A stretch of DNA of 64,000 nt from positions 4,836,001 to 4,900,000 of the forward strand of contig NZ_BIFQ01000001.1 of assembly GCF_003967515.1 (NCBI RefSeq), given 5' to 3'. Under the pieces are notes generated by a model. The model did no database searches. It saw only the letters and a list, made by a program, of their open reading frames with translations, and was not told where the DNA came from. Of the stretch, positions 53,211 through 61,011 are shown piece by piece (position 1 is the stretch's first letter; each line of letters opens with the position of its first letter). The stretch comes from Dictyobacter aurantiacus (lineage in GTDB: Bacteria > Chloroflexota > Ktedonobacteria > Ktedonobacterales > Ktedonobacteraceae). The position numbers and the translations under genes were made by a program.

Positions 53211-53437
53211 TGGGAAGGGTGGGGGACACCCCCAGGCCCCCGGCAGGAGGGCTGACCGCCCTCCTGCACCTCCCACTTGAGAGCCGGAAGAAGGGAAGGA
53301 TGGGGGACACCCCCAGACCCCGGCAGGAGGGCTAGCCGCCCTCCTGCACCTCCCACTTGAGAGCCGGAAGAAGGGAAGGGTGGGGGACACCCCCAGACCC
53401 CCGGCAGGAGGGCTGACCGCCCTCCTGCACCTCCCGC
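53211..53437 (-). repeat. GC-rich palindromic repeat cluster 4, three 80-bp units
   Basis: On the plus strand the units begin at about 53211, 53291 and 53371. Each has GGGGGACACCCCC, then GGCAGGAGGGCTGACCGCCC with CTCCTGC, and GAGAGCCGGAAGAAGGGAAG. It is the same family as the other GC-rich clusters but on the other strand. No gene is seen in 53160-53634. Confidence 0.85.
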
Positions 53438-53496
53438 CCGAAAAAGGCCTTTCAATGTAAGGACGAGAGCGGAAACGAAGGCTCCAAATGAAACGT

Positions 53497-53539
53497 CCCC
53501 GTAGGTGCCGGGCTTGCCCCGGCTTGTCGCGAAGCGACC
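53497..53539 (+). repeat. 43-bp dispersed repeat, copy 4
   Basis: Identical to 244-286 over 43 bases, although the two lie over 53 kb apart. The exact match between distant copies suggests recent spread or gene conversion. Confidence 0.8.
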
Positions 53540-53593
53540 TGTGCCCGGGCGGTCACGTACCCCCGAAATATGTTCCGTCTGGTGGATACAGAA

Positions 53594-53621
53594 GAGCGCA
53601 TCCCGGCACCGGGATGCGCTC
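53594..53621 (-). terminator. 13-bp hairpin after the pentapeptide gene
   Basis: GAGCGCATCCCGG (53594-53606) pairs perfectly with CCGGGATGCGCTC (53609-53621). It begins 14 bp beyond the stop on the minus strand. Confidence 0.7.
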
Positions 53622-53634
53622 CTTTGTGGAGTTG

Positions 53635-54381
53635 TTAAATTGTGGTGCGTGGCACCCGCGGTAGCGTGATGTCGATGCCGGGGTCGAGCCGGGTGTAACG
53701 ATCGATGATGGCGCCGCGAATCTGTTCGTTGGTCAGGTTGCGTGCCTGTAGGAGCGAGGCTCCGGTGAGCCGGGTGTCGTAGAGGTCGGTGACCAGCAGG
53801 TTGGCTCCGGTCAGGTCGGCATTCGTGAGATCGGCGTGCGTGAAGTTGGCCGCCGATAGGTCGGCGTGCGTGAGCCGGGCGTCGCGCAGGCAGGCGCCGG
53901 TCAGGTCCGCCATGAAGAGGTTGGCGTGTGAGAGGTCGGCGTTGCGCAGATCCGCGTAGCGCAGGTAGCGATACGAGAGATCATAGCTGGCCAGGTTGGC
54001 GCCTTGAAAACTGCGCGGCAACTGATGGATGTCCGCAGTCTCCGTTACCGCTGGCTTTTTGGGAGGAAGCGGTGTGTCCTCCAGGCGTGGCAGGTGCGCG
54101 AGCTCATAGGTGACGCGCTCCGTGACCTGGATGCTACGCCGACGATCCTCGAAGTGCATACGATCGATATGGGCGGTCAGGCGCTGTTCCATAGCGATCA
54201 TGTCCTTTTCGACCCGTTCCTCCCAGCGCTTCCGACGTACCCCCTGGGCCTTTTCCCAGGCCTGTAACTGACTGAGTAGCCGCTCGATGCCCCGCCGTTG
54301 CGACCGGGCAACCGAGATGGCCAGGCCGATAATAATGATCCAGCAGCAGATAATGCCGCCGGGAATAATGATTTCACTCAT
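53635..54381 (-). CDS. Membrane-anchored pentapeptide-repeat protein
   Basis: 248 aa. One N-terminal TM helix (residues 4-23, IIIPGGIICCWIIIIGLAIS) precedes a charged helical coil (25-100). A run of pentapeptide repeats of the A(D/N)Lxx type follows at about 127-215 (ANLASYDLSYRYLRYADLRN, then ADLSHANLFMADLTGACLRD). Such repeats fold as a right-handed beta helix that often mimics DNA or mediates binding. Function unknown; the membrane anchor plus coil is notable. It diverges from the DUF971 gene. Confidence 0.85.
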   Translation of the reverse strand: MSEIIIPGGIICCWIIIIGLAISVARSQRRGIERLLSQLQAWEKAQGVRRKRWEERVEKDMIAMEQRLTAHIDRMHFEDRRRSIQVTERVTYELAHLPRLEDTPLPPKKPAVTETADIHQLPRSFQGANLASYDLSYRYLRYADLRNADLSHANLFMADLTGACLRDARLTHADLSAANFTHADLTNADLTGANLLVTDLYDTRLTGASLLQARNLTNEQIRGAIIDRYTRLDPGIDITLPRVPRTTI

Positions 54382-54585
54382 CCTTCACAATCCCCCAACG
54401 TTTTCTATTTCGTAGAACGTGAATAGGTGCATGGGAGTAACTAAAAGAGCCGAAATAGATTGTACTTTATTTCCTGTGCTGTGCGCAAGATACTTAATTC
54501 ACACGGCGGCATGCATCATGCATCAAATTGCTCCGGCCTGTATAGCCCCTGAAGGCAAAAAGATATATAATAGCGCTACATAGTA

Positions 54586-54654
54586 TATAGGTGGTGTTGT
54601 GTGGTCAGCCGTGCGCGCCTAGCGCGCACGGCTGACCACACAACACCACCTATA
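54586..54654 (+). repeat. 33-bp perfect hairpin in a divergent region
   Basis: Arms 54586-54618 and 54622-54654 are perfect complements with loop CTA. Neither neighbour ends here: the pentapeptide gene starts at 54381 on the minus strand and DUF971 starts at 54686 on the plus strand. So this one cannot be their terminator. A TATAAT at 54566-54571 just upstream could transcribe through it. Confidence 0.85.
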
Positions 54655-54685
54655 AGAGATGACAACATTCCTATAGGAGCCTTCT

Positions 54686-55027
54686 ATGTCGCAATATAAT
54701 CATCCATCCCCAACCTCCTTTTTCCTGGACGAGGAGAAGCGTACACTGTATCTTTCATGGTCCGATGAGCACGAGAGCGTCCACGATTGGGAACGGCTGC
54801 GCTGGGCCTGTCCCTGCGCCTGGTGCGCCGGTGAGGGTGGACAGCCGGGCGTGCTGGCCAGCAAGAAGAGTCTGAGCCGCGAAGAGACGACCCTGGTCAA
54901 TATCGAGCCGGTCGGCCGCTATGGTCTGACCCCGGTGTGGGAAGATGGCCATAAGACGGGCATCTATACCTACGAGAAATTGCGCGCCATGTGCGAATGC
55001 GATGAATGTAGGAAGAAAAGGCCGTAA
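54686..55027 (+). CDS. DUF971 / GBBH-like N-terminal domain protein
   Basis: 113 aa. LSWSDEHESVHDWERLRWAC, then CPCAWCAGEGGQPG and a final IYTYEKLRAMCECDECRKK match the GBBH-like_N/DUF971 domain. Stand-alone bacterial forms are tied to Fe-S or metal handling. Cysteines CPCAWC and CECDEC would bind a metal. A ribosome site (AGGAG) lies before the ATG. Immediately upstream is the 33-bp hairpin. Confidence 0.85.
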   Translation: MSQYNHPSPTSFFLDEEKRTLYLSWSDEHESVHDWERLRWACPCAWCAGEGGQPGVLASKKSLSREETTLVNIEPVGRYGLTPVWEDGHKTGIYTYEKLRAMCECDECRKKRP

Positions 55028-55155
55028 TAATCATTAGCTGTTAGCATTCAATCCCCACATCGTTTTAGCTAGTGAAAAGAAGGTAGTGTAAGTAAAACTC
55101 TTTAGAGTATTCTGGCACTCGAAATGGCTACTGAGACGATGGAGGATTGATTGAT

Positions 55156-55278
55156 ATGGCTACACGTGGGCGTTCGAGCCTGTTAACTTCGCGCTGGCTC
55201 TTGCGCATCTTTTTTGCCCTGGTCGTCAGTGGGTTGCTGGTGCTGGCGTTCTTCGCCACCAATGTCCTGTCGCACTAG
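55156..55278 (+). CDS. Tiny single-TM membrane protein (40 aa)
   Basis: Below usual size cut-offs but well supported: GGAGG lies about 10 nt before the ATG, and the product starts MATRGRSSLLTSRWLLRIFF. A single hydrophobic helix (about residues 15-36, with ALVVSGLLVLAFFA) follows a positively charged start, so it should insert with the N-terminus inside. I recognise no family. It is followed by a hairpin at 55321-55373. Confidence 0.65.
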   Translation: MATRGRSSLLTSRWLLRIFFALVVSGLLVLAFFATNVLSH

Positions 55279-55320
55279 CGTTGCTACTCTATGACGATAG
55301 ATATATATGTAGTGATGGAT

Positions 55321-55373
55321 CAGCGACGATACAGAGCAGGCGCACTACTCTTGACCTGTCTGTATCGTCGCTG
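55321..55373 (+). terminator. Hairpin between the tiny membrane gene and ltaE
   Basis: CAGCGACGATACAGA (55321-55335) pairs with TCTGTATCGTCGCTG (55359-55373), and CAGG/CCTG extends the stem after a one-base bulge. It lies between convergent genes. Confidence 0.7.
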
Positions 55374-55379
55374 AAGTGA

Positions 55380-56462
55380 CTACGCGGGTCGCATCTCCTG
55401 CAGCACTTTTCTGATGCCGGTCAGTGCCCGCTCGATGTGCTCGGCCTCGATGCCCGCGTGGGTGACGGCGCGAATATGTTTTTCGCCCATGCGACCCAGC
55501 AGAACGCCGTGCTCGCGTGCCTTGCTGAGGAAGAGGTCGATCTCGCTATTGGAGAACGGCTGCTGCTCTCCATGTTCGAGCGAGAAGAGCAGGATGTTGG
55601 TCACCACCTGGTCGGGCTGAATCTGGACGTGGGGGATGTCCGCCAGACCATACGCCAGGCGCTCGCAGTTCTCATGATCCTCTGCGAGGCGGTCCACCAT
55701 TTGCTCCAGCGCCACGATGCCGGCCGCCGCCAGCACTCCCGCCTGCCGCATCCCTCCACCCAGCACTTTGCGCATCCTGCGCGCGCGACGAATGAAGGCC
55801 GCCTCGCCCACCAGTAGCGAGCCCACCGGCGCGCTCAATCCCTTGGATAGACAGAACATCATCGAGTCGACGCTGCTCGCCAGCGTGCTTACCGGTACCT
55901 TTAACGCGGTGGCCGCGTTGAAGACGCGCGCGCCATCCATGTGGACCGCGACTCCACGATCGTGGGCCAGCGTGGTAATCGACTCTATCTGCTCCACCCC
56001 CAGCACAGTACCGCCACAGCGATTATGTGAATTCTCGATACAGACCAGCGCTGTGGCCGCTATGTGCTCGTCGCTCTCATCGGCGATACCATGGGTGACC
56101 GCGTCAATATCGAGCATGCCATCAGGATGGGTGGGGACGACATACATGGGAGATCCACCCAGGGTGGAGGCGCCGCCGGCCTCATAGCGATAGATGTGTG
56201 ATTGGTCGCCGACTATGACCGCCTGCCCCCGGCCCGCGTGGGTCAGGAGGGCGATGGTGTTGCCCATGGTGCCGCTGGGCACGAAGAGCGCGGCCTCCTT
56301 GCCGGTGATGTGCGCGGCCAGTTCCTGCAACCGATTGATGGTGGGATCTTCACTGTACACGTCGTCGCCCACCTCGGCCCGGTACATGGCCTCGCGCATC
56401 GCCTCTGTCGGCTGTGTTACAGTATCACTACGTAGATCAATATGTCTATCATCAATACGCAT
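55380..56462 (-). CDS. ltaE: Low-specificity L-threonine aldolase
   Basis: 360 aa. PLP enzyme splitting L-threonine (or allo-threonine) into glycine and acetaldehyde. Signatures are IDLRSDTVTQPTEAMREAM, AEVGDDVYSEDPTINRLQEL, VPSGTMGNTIALL, VHMDGARVFNAATAL and the PLP-Lys in FCLSKGLSAPVGSLL. The ATG at 56462 gives the family start; an ATG at 56492 is possible. It makes acetaldehyde, as does deoC, which fits the presence of ALDH16 in the same genome. Confidence 0.93.
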   Translation of the reverse strand: MRIDDRHIDLRSDTVTQPTEAMREAMYRAEVGDDVYSEDPTINRLQELAAHITGKEAALFVPSGTMGNTIALLTHAGRGQAVIVGDQSHIYRYEAGGASTLGGSPMYVVPTHPDGMLDIDAVTHGIADESDEHIAATALVCIENSHNRCGGTVLGVEQIESITTLAHDRGVAVHMDGARVFNAATALKVPVSTLASSVDSMMFCLSKGLSAPVGSLLVGEAAFIRRARRMRKVLGGGMRQAGVLAAAGIVALEQMVDRLAEDHENCERLAYGLADIPHVQIQPDQVVTNILLFSLEHGEQQPFSNSEIDLFLSKAREHGVLLGRMGEKHIRAVTHAGIEAEHIERALTGIRKVLQEMRPA

Positions 56463-56703
56463 AAAAAATATTCTGCCTTTCCATAGCTGCATACTATATT
56501 CTTTCACCGCACCTCCAGTATAGCCTATGCATGCAAAGCTGCATAAGGGGGTGCAGGGGTCTCCCTGCACCCCGGCAGGACTCCTTACAACTCCTTCTGT
56601 TTAGAAGGATGGGAAAATGTATATGTAGCCATCTTTGCCTCCTTCATAATAAAGAGAAAGTGGTAGTATGCAGGCCACCTGTGCCTGGAAGGGATTGGGA
56701 GAT

Positions 56704-57855
56704 ATGTCGACGACGAGACATCTACCGCAGGACGCGCCTGCTGATGAAAACGATATCAAGTGGAAGCGGAGGCGGGACATCCCTGTGGCGATCCTGGCCT
56801 GGATCGGCGTGGTGGCGGTGGTGTTGTGGGGCGCGGCCCACATAGTACGGGCCCTGCTGCTCCTGATTATCGCGGCCCTGCTGGCCTATGCGCTGACGCC
56901 GGGCGTGAAGTGGCTGCAGCGCTTTATTCCGCGCCCCTTCGCCATCGTGAGCATCTGCCTGATCACCCTGGCGTGCCTGAGCCTGCTGCTCTACTTTGTG
57001 ACCATAACCGCCCTGCACCAGTTTACCTCGCTGGCACGTTCGCTGGCCTTTGTGCTGGCGCCGCGCCGTGGAGCCTCGTCTCCGCTGGAGAACTTTCTGC
57101 AGTCTATCGGCATTACGCAGCAGCAGATCGCGACGGCGCGCCAGCAGTTGATCGAGCGTGGTGAGAGCCTGGCCAGCAGCGCTCTGCCTCTGATTACCAG
57201 CATCCTGGATGTCCTGCTCGACACGGTGGTGGTGGCGGTTATCACCATCTATTTCCTCATCGATGGGCACCGCATCAATCGTTGGTGCCGCCACAATCTG
57301 CCGGACAAGCTGCGGCCGGATTTTCTGATCGACACCCTGCAGCGTGTGGTGGGCGGCTACATTCGCGGCCAGTTGATCCTGGCTACCCTGATCGGTTTGC
57401 TGGTCGGCATCGGGATGGCGCTGTTCCGCGTGCCATACGCCCTGCTGCTGGGTGTGCTGGCCTTCATTCTAGAGTTCATCCCAATCCTTGGTACCCTCAT
57501 CTCGGGCGCCATCTGCACCCTGATCGCTCTGACGCAGGGTATCTGGATCGCGGTTGGCGTGTTGATCTACTTTATCCTGGTGCACATCCTCGAAGGTGAC
57601 ATCGTCGGGCCGCGCATCGTTGGCGAGGCGATCGGCCTGCACCCCATCGTCTCGATCGCCGCCGTCATCGCTGGCTCCCAGCTCTTCGGCATCTGGGGCG
57701 CCTTGCTGGCCTCCCCCATCGCGGGCGTGTTGCAGGCCCTGCTCATCACCATCTGGCTCGAATGGCGGCACACCCACCCCGAGCAGTTCGTCCACCAGCG
57801 CGCAAGATCCACTCCCCAGGGCGATATACCGGGCTCTGAGCAATCTCAAAGATAG
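56704..57855 (+). CDS. AI-2E family transporter-like permease
   Basis: 383 aa. Polytopic membrane protein of the AI-2E/PerM family with eight predicted helices. The first pair (ILAWIGVVAVVLWGAAHIVR, LLLLIIAALLAYALTPG), a charged central part (85-170) and the conserved C-terminal end (GDIVGPRIVGEAIGLHPIVS, then WGALLASPIAGVLQALL) are typical. Members export autoinducer-2 or act as Na+/H+ antiporters; the cargo cannot be set. ATG at 56704 after AAGGG. It ends only 3 bp from the small membrane protein gene on the other strand. Confidence 0.88.
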   Translation: MSTTRHLPQDAPADENDIKWKRRRDIPVAILAWIGVVAVVLWGAAHIVRALLLLIIAALLAYALTPGVKWLQRFIPRPFAIVSICLITLACLSLLLYFVTITALHQFTSLARSLAFVLAPRRGASSPLENFLQSIGITQQQIATARQQLIERGESLASSALPLITSILDVLLDTVVVAVITIYFLIDGHRINRWCRHNLPDKLRPDFLIDTLQRVVGGYIRGQLILATLIGLLVGIGMALFRVPYALLLGVLAFILEFIPILGTLISGAICTLIALTQGIWIAVGVLIYFILVHILEGDIVGPRIVGEAIGLHPIVSIAAVIAGSQLFGIWGALLASPIAGVLQALLITIWLEWRHTHPEQFVHQRARSTPQGDIPGSEQSQR

Positions 57856-57858
57856 CCG

Positions 57859-58038
57859 CTACCGTGGTTGATGCCCCTCTGAATTGGCCTGCCGCGCCGT
57901 GTCTGTCTGCCCGTCAGTCATTGTCTGCTGCGCCACCTCAGGCGTGTGGCTATATCTCATCACCAGGTACACCAGAAATCCTAGAATGATAAAGAACAAA
58001 GGAACCAGACTATACGCCAGGTATGCCTCTAATAACAT
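57859..58038 (-). CDS. Small single-TM membrane protein (59 aa)
   Basis: The ATG at 58038 follows a good GGGAGGAAG site. The product MLLEAYLAYSLVPLFFIILG then FLVYLVMRYSHTPEV carries one TM helix (about residues 5-27) and a polar, Gln/Thr/Asp-rich C-terminus. Unknown family. It is tail-to-tail with the AI-2E gene, with 3 bp between stops. Confidence 0.6.
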   Translation of the reverse strand: MLLEAYLAYSLVPLFFIILGFLVYLVMRYSHTPEVAQQTMTDGQTDTARQANSEGHQPR

Positions 58039-58168
58039 CGCGCTTCCTCCCATATATATGGCGCCGGCAACCGCCGGTTACATTCATCGCATTCTATATA
58101 CACGTTTCGGAACGCCTCCCGGTCAACAAAAAAATCCCCATACGAGATCGTACCCCCAACGCGAAACG

Positions 58169-58275
58169 CATCCCGTAGGCGGCATAGGATTGCGGACTTC
58201 TTTATACACGCCGAATTCACGATTCCCCCGCAATCCGGCCTTGTGCATGCCGCCCTATTCACGTACGTGATGTTC
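58169..58275 (+). repeat. Half-copy of the palindromic element found at 61012-61441
   Basis: CCCGTAGGCGGCATAGGATT and, further on, CAATCCGGCCTTGTGCATGC match both arms of the element at 61012-61441. The unit is itself an imperfect inverted repeat (GGCGGCAT...ATTGCGG, then CCGCAAT...ATGCCGCC). It lies just before the LacI gene 3' end. Non-coding, MITE-like. Confidence 0.8.
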
Positions 58276-58286
58276 CTCAAAACCGT

Positions 58287-59357
58287 TTATTTTTCGTCGA
58301 TGTTAGAGGTGGCGTGGGCGAAGGGGATGGTGGAGGCGCGTTTGACGATGGTGGTCGGGAATGTTTCCTGGGCGGATGTGTCCTGGTGCTGCAGGAGGGC
58401 CAGGATCTTCTGGGCGCCGGCCCGACCCAGTTCGCGCAGGGAGATATTGGCCGTGGTGAGCGCTGGCGTGACCATGCGCGCCATGGGGAGGTTGCCGAAG
58501 CCGCAGATGGAGATGTCCTCGGGCAGGCGCCATCCGTGCTGCCGCAGCCCATACATCAGGCCAAAGGCGGTCTCGTCATTGCAGGCGAAGACGGCGCTGG
58601 GCCGCTTCTCGCGTGGCAACTGGTTCAGCATCGCGGCCGCCCGTTCGCCACCGGCCTGGGTGAAGTTGCCGGGGAACAGCAGGGTGTCATCTGGCGTGAT
58701 GCCGGACTCGGTCAGGGCCTGGCGATAGCCCTGCAGGCGCTGATTGGCGACTGTTACACTGGCGGGCCCGGTCACAAAGGCGATGCGTGTATGTCCCAGT
58801 TCGATTAGGTATCTGGTCAGCTCGTATGCGCCGCCGAGGTTGTCGGGCTGGATCGAGGGCGCCTGGAGATTGTGGGGCGATAACATGACGATGGCCGCGC
58901 CTCTGCGCTGGATCTTTTCGATCATGTCATCGATCTCAAGCTGTTCGGGGACGCTGGTCTCGTCGGAGCCGCTGCCGGTGAAGACAATGCCGTCGGCCCG
59001 GTAGTCTTGCAGAGTCTGCAGATACGAGAGCTCGCGGATCGGGTCGCGCTCGGTGTTGCAGATGATGGTGAGATAGCCGTGGCTGTTGGCGACCTCCTCG
59101 ACCCCGCGCGCCACCTGCGCGAAATAAGGATCGGCGTTATCACCTACCAGGACCGCGATCAGCTTGCTGCGCTGCGCTTTAAGGCTACGCGCCAGGGAGT
59201 TAGGAACATAGCGCAGCTCTCGGGCGGCAAGCAATACTCTCTCGCGCGTCCCCTCGCTGACAGGATAGGTCGAGCCACTCATGACCCGGCTGGCCGTGGC
59301 AACGGAAACCCCCGCTCTCTTCGCCACATCAACGATAGAAGGTGATTCTGAGGTCAT
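58287..59357 (-). CDS. LacI-family transcriptional regulator
   Basis: 356 aa. The N-terminal HTH (SIVDVAKRAGVSVATASRVM) with hinge (RYVPNSLARSLKAQRSKLIA) and the periplasmic-binding-protein-like core (LVGDNADPYFAQVARGVEEV; AVFACNDETAFGLMYGLRQH; LPEDISICGFGNLPMARMVT) are standard. It should bind a sugar or nucleoside-type effector. No sugar operon is adjacent, and I could not identify a clear operator in the 286 bp to the divergent kinase gene. Confidence 0.93.
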   Translation of the reverse strand: MTSESPSIVDVAKRAGVSVATASRVMSGSTYPVSEGTRERVLLAARELRYVPNSLARSLKAQRSKLIAVLVGDNADPYFAQVARGVEEVANSHGYLTIICNTERDPIRELSYLQTLQDYRADGIVFTGSGSDETSVPEQLEIDDMIEKIQRRGAAIVMLSPHNLQAPSIQPDNLGGAYELTRYLIELGHTRIAFVTGPASVTVANQRLQGYRQALTESGITPDDTLLFPGNFTQAGGERAAAMLNQLPREKRPSAVFACNDETAFGLMYGLRQHGWRLPEDISICGFGNLPMARMVTPALTTANISLRELGRAGAQKILALLQHQDTSAQETFPTTIVKRASTIPFAHATSNIDEK

Positions 59358-59643
59358 CTATTTTCTCACACCCGTATACAAAGCTATTCAATCAACACAA
59401 AATGAAAAGCGCCCAATCTTCTCGCACTTTAACAAAAATTCTATTCCCTGTCAATTTCCGTGGCTCATGTCTTACCATGCCGCAAATGCTTGCGGGCACA
59501 AGTGCGGCGAAACCTTCCTTTGCGACTGACCGGTAAATGTTCTACAAGTAGAGATGAGACGTGCTATAATGGGCCTTTGTATGCACCGCGCTGGCCAGGA
59601 GTGGCGCGTTATTTCAAGAAAGAAAACGAATCGAGGTGTTTCT

Positions 59644-61002
59644 ATGCAGCTCCAGATCCATATAGGTCAGAAGATTGGCGATTACCGCATCGTGGATGAG
59701 ATTGCCCGGGGGGCGTATGCGTACGTTTACAAGGCGGTCCATAGCTTTCTGTCGCAGCGTCCGGTGGCCCTCAAGATCCTGCACACCACCTTCGTCGATC
59801 CCGGCGCCGAGCACGATATACTTCATCAGGAGGCCCAGATTCTGCAGCAGCTGCGCCACCCCCATATTTTATCTATGATCGACTTTGGTACCCACGAGGG
59901 CGCGCCCTATATCGTCAAGGAGTACGCGCCGGGCGGATCGTTGCGCGAGCGCCTGCGCCATCCTTTGCCCCTGTCGCAGGCGCTGGATCTGCTGGGCCAG
60001 GTCGGCGAGGGCCTGCAGTTCGCCCACGCCCACAGCGTCGTGCACTGCGATTTGAAGCCGGAGAATATCTTATTTAATGCCGATGATCAGGCTCTGATCT
60101 CGGACTTCGATATCGCGCGCGTGCTGAAATCGGTGAAGACAGCAGGCCACAGCATCGGCGGCACCCCATCCTATATGGCGCCCGAGCAGTTCCAGGGCAA
60201 GGTGAGCTACGCCAGCGACCAGTACGCGCTGGCTTGCATGGCCTATGAGATGCTGAGCGGCCGGCGTCCCTTCGCGGGCAGCGACGTCGCCACCCTGATG
60301 CAGAAGCATCTCCACGAAGAGCCCGTGCCGCCTTCGCAACTGGTCAACGGCCTGTCCCCATCTATAGATCAGGCCATCCTGCGCGGCCTGTCGAAAAAGC
60401 CCGTCGACCGCTTCAAGGACGTGGCCGCCTTTATCAAAGCGCTCAGCGCTCACCATCAGCCCTCCTCCGAGGTGACCGCCGCCGACTGGCCCGCCCCCGC
60501 CGTCGCACCCCGGCGTGGCAAGCGCCTGATCCTGCGCGCCCCCGGCACCCCCAGAAACGCCAGCAAGACCCCCATCGACGATAGCGTCTTCTACGAAGAG
60601 ACCGTCCCCATGAACGCTGAAGCCACCCTGGCCGATCTCGCGCCCGCGACCGCTCCACGCAAGCGCCGCGCCACCACCAAAACCTCCACCACCAAAAAAG
60701 CCGCCACCCCCCGTCCCAAAACCAACGCAAAGACCAAAGCCGCCATCCAACCCAAAACCACCAAACCCAAAGCTGTGAAAACCACCACCACCAAACCCAA
60801 AGCTGTGAAAACCACCACCACCAAACCCAAAGCTGTGAAAACCACCACCAAATCCAAAACCACAAAGACCGCCACCGTCAAACCTAAAGCCGTGAAAGCC
60901 ACTACTGCCAAACCCAAAACCGCGAAAACCGCGAAAACCGCCACCAAACCTACCCCCGCCCGCGCCAAAAAACGCACCCCCCACGCCACCGATCCCACAT
61001 AG
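59644..61002 (+). CDS. Soluble Ser/Thr protein kinase with histone-H1-like tail
   Basis: 452 aa. Residues 8-275 form an eukaryote-like kinase: glycine-rich loop ARGAYAYVYKAVH, Lys in RPVALKILHT, catalytic loop VVHCDLKPENILF with D136 (HCD rather than HRD), SDFDIARVLKSV (DFD rather than DFG) and GGTPSYMAPEQFQGK. A linker follows. The last 110 residues are Lys/Thr/Ala/Pro-rich with repeats such as TTTKPKAVK, which resembles histone H1 or AlgP-type DNA-binding tails. There is no TM segment or PASTA repeat. GAGGT lies 6 nt before the ATG. The Gly to Asp change in DFG may alter activity. Confidence 0.88.
   Translation: MQLQIHIGQKIGDYRIVDEIARGAYAYVYKAVHSFLSQRPVALKILHTTFVDPGAEHDILHQEAQILQQLRHPHILSMIDFGTHEGAPYIVKEYAPGGSLRERLRHPLPLSQALDLLGQVGEGLQFAHAHSVVHCDLKPENILFNADDQALISDFDIARVLKSVKTAGHSIGGTPSYMAPEQFQGKVSYASDQYALACMAYEMLSGRRPFAGSDVATLMQKHLHEEPVPPSQLVNGLSPSIDQAILRGLSKKPVDRFKDVAAFIKALSAHHQPSSEVTAADWPAPAVAPRRGKRLILRAPGTPRNASKTPIDDSVFYEETVPMNAEATLADLAPATAPRKRRATTKTSTTKKAATPRPKTNAKTKAAIQPKTTKPKAVKTTTTKPKAVKTTTTKPKAVKTTTKSKTTKTATVKPKAVKATTAKPKTAKTAKTATKPTPARAKKRTPHATDPT
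60757..60850 (+). repeat. 30-bp tandem repeat in the kinase tail
   Basis: A 30-bp unit holding ACCAAACCCAAAGCTGTGAA is repeated at 60781-60810 and 60811-60840, with partial copies on both sides. It encodes the TTTKPKAVK repeat of the tail and is a likely site of length variation between strains. Confidence 0.85.
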
Positions 61003-61011
61003 GTTCGGACC

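Noticed and set aside
59358..59643. LacI operator between the LacI and kinase genes
   Set aside because: I found no convincing CG-centred palindrome of the LacI type in this divergent region.
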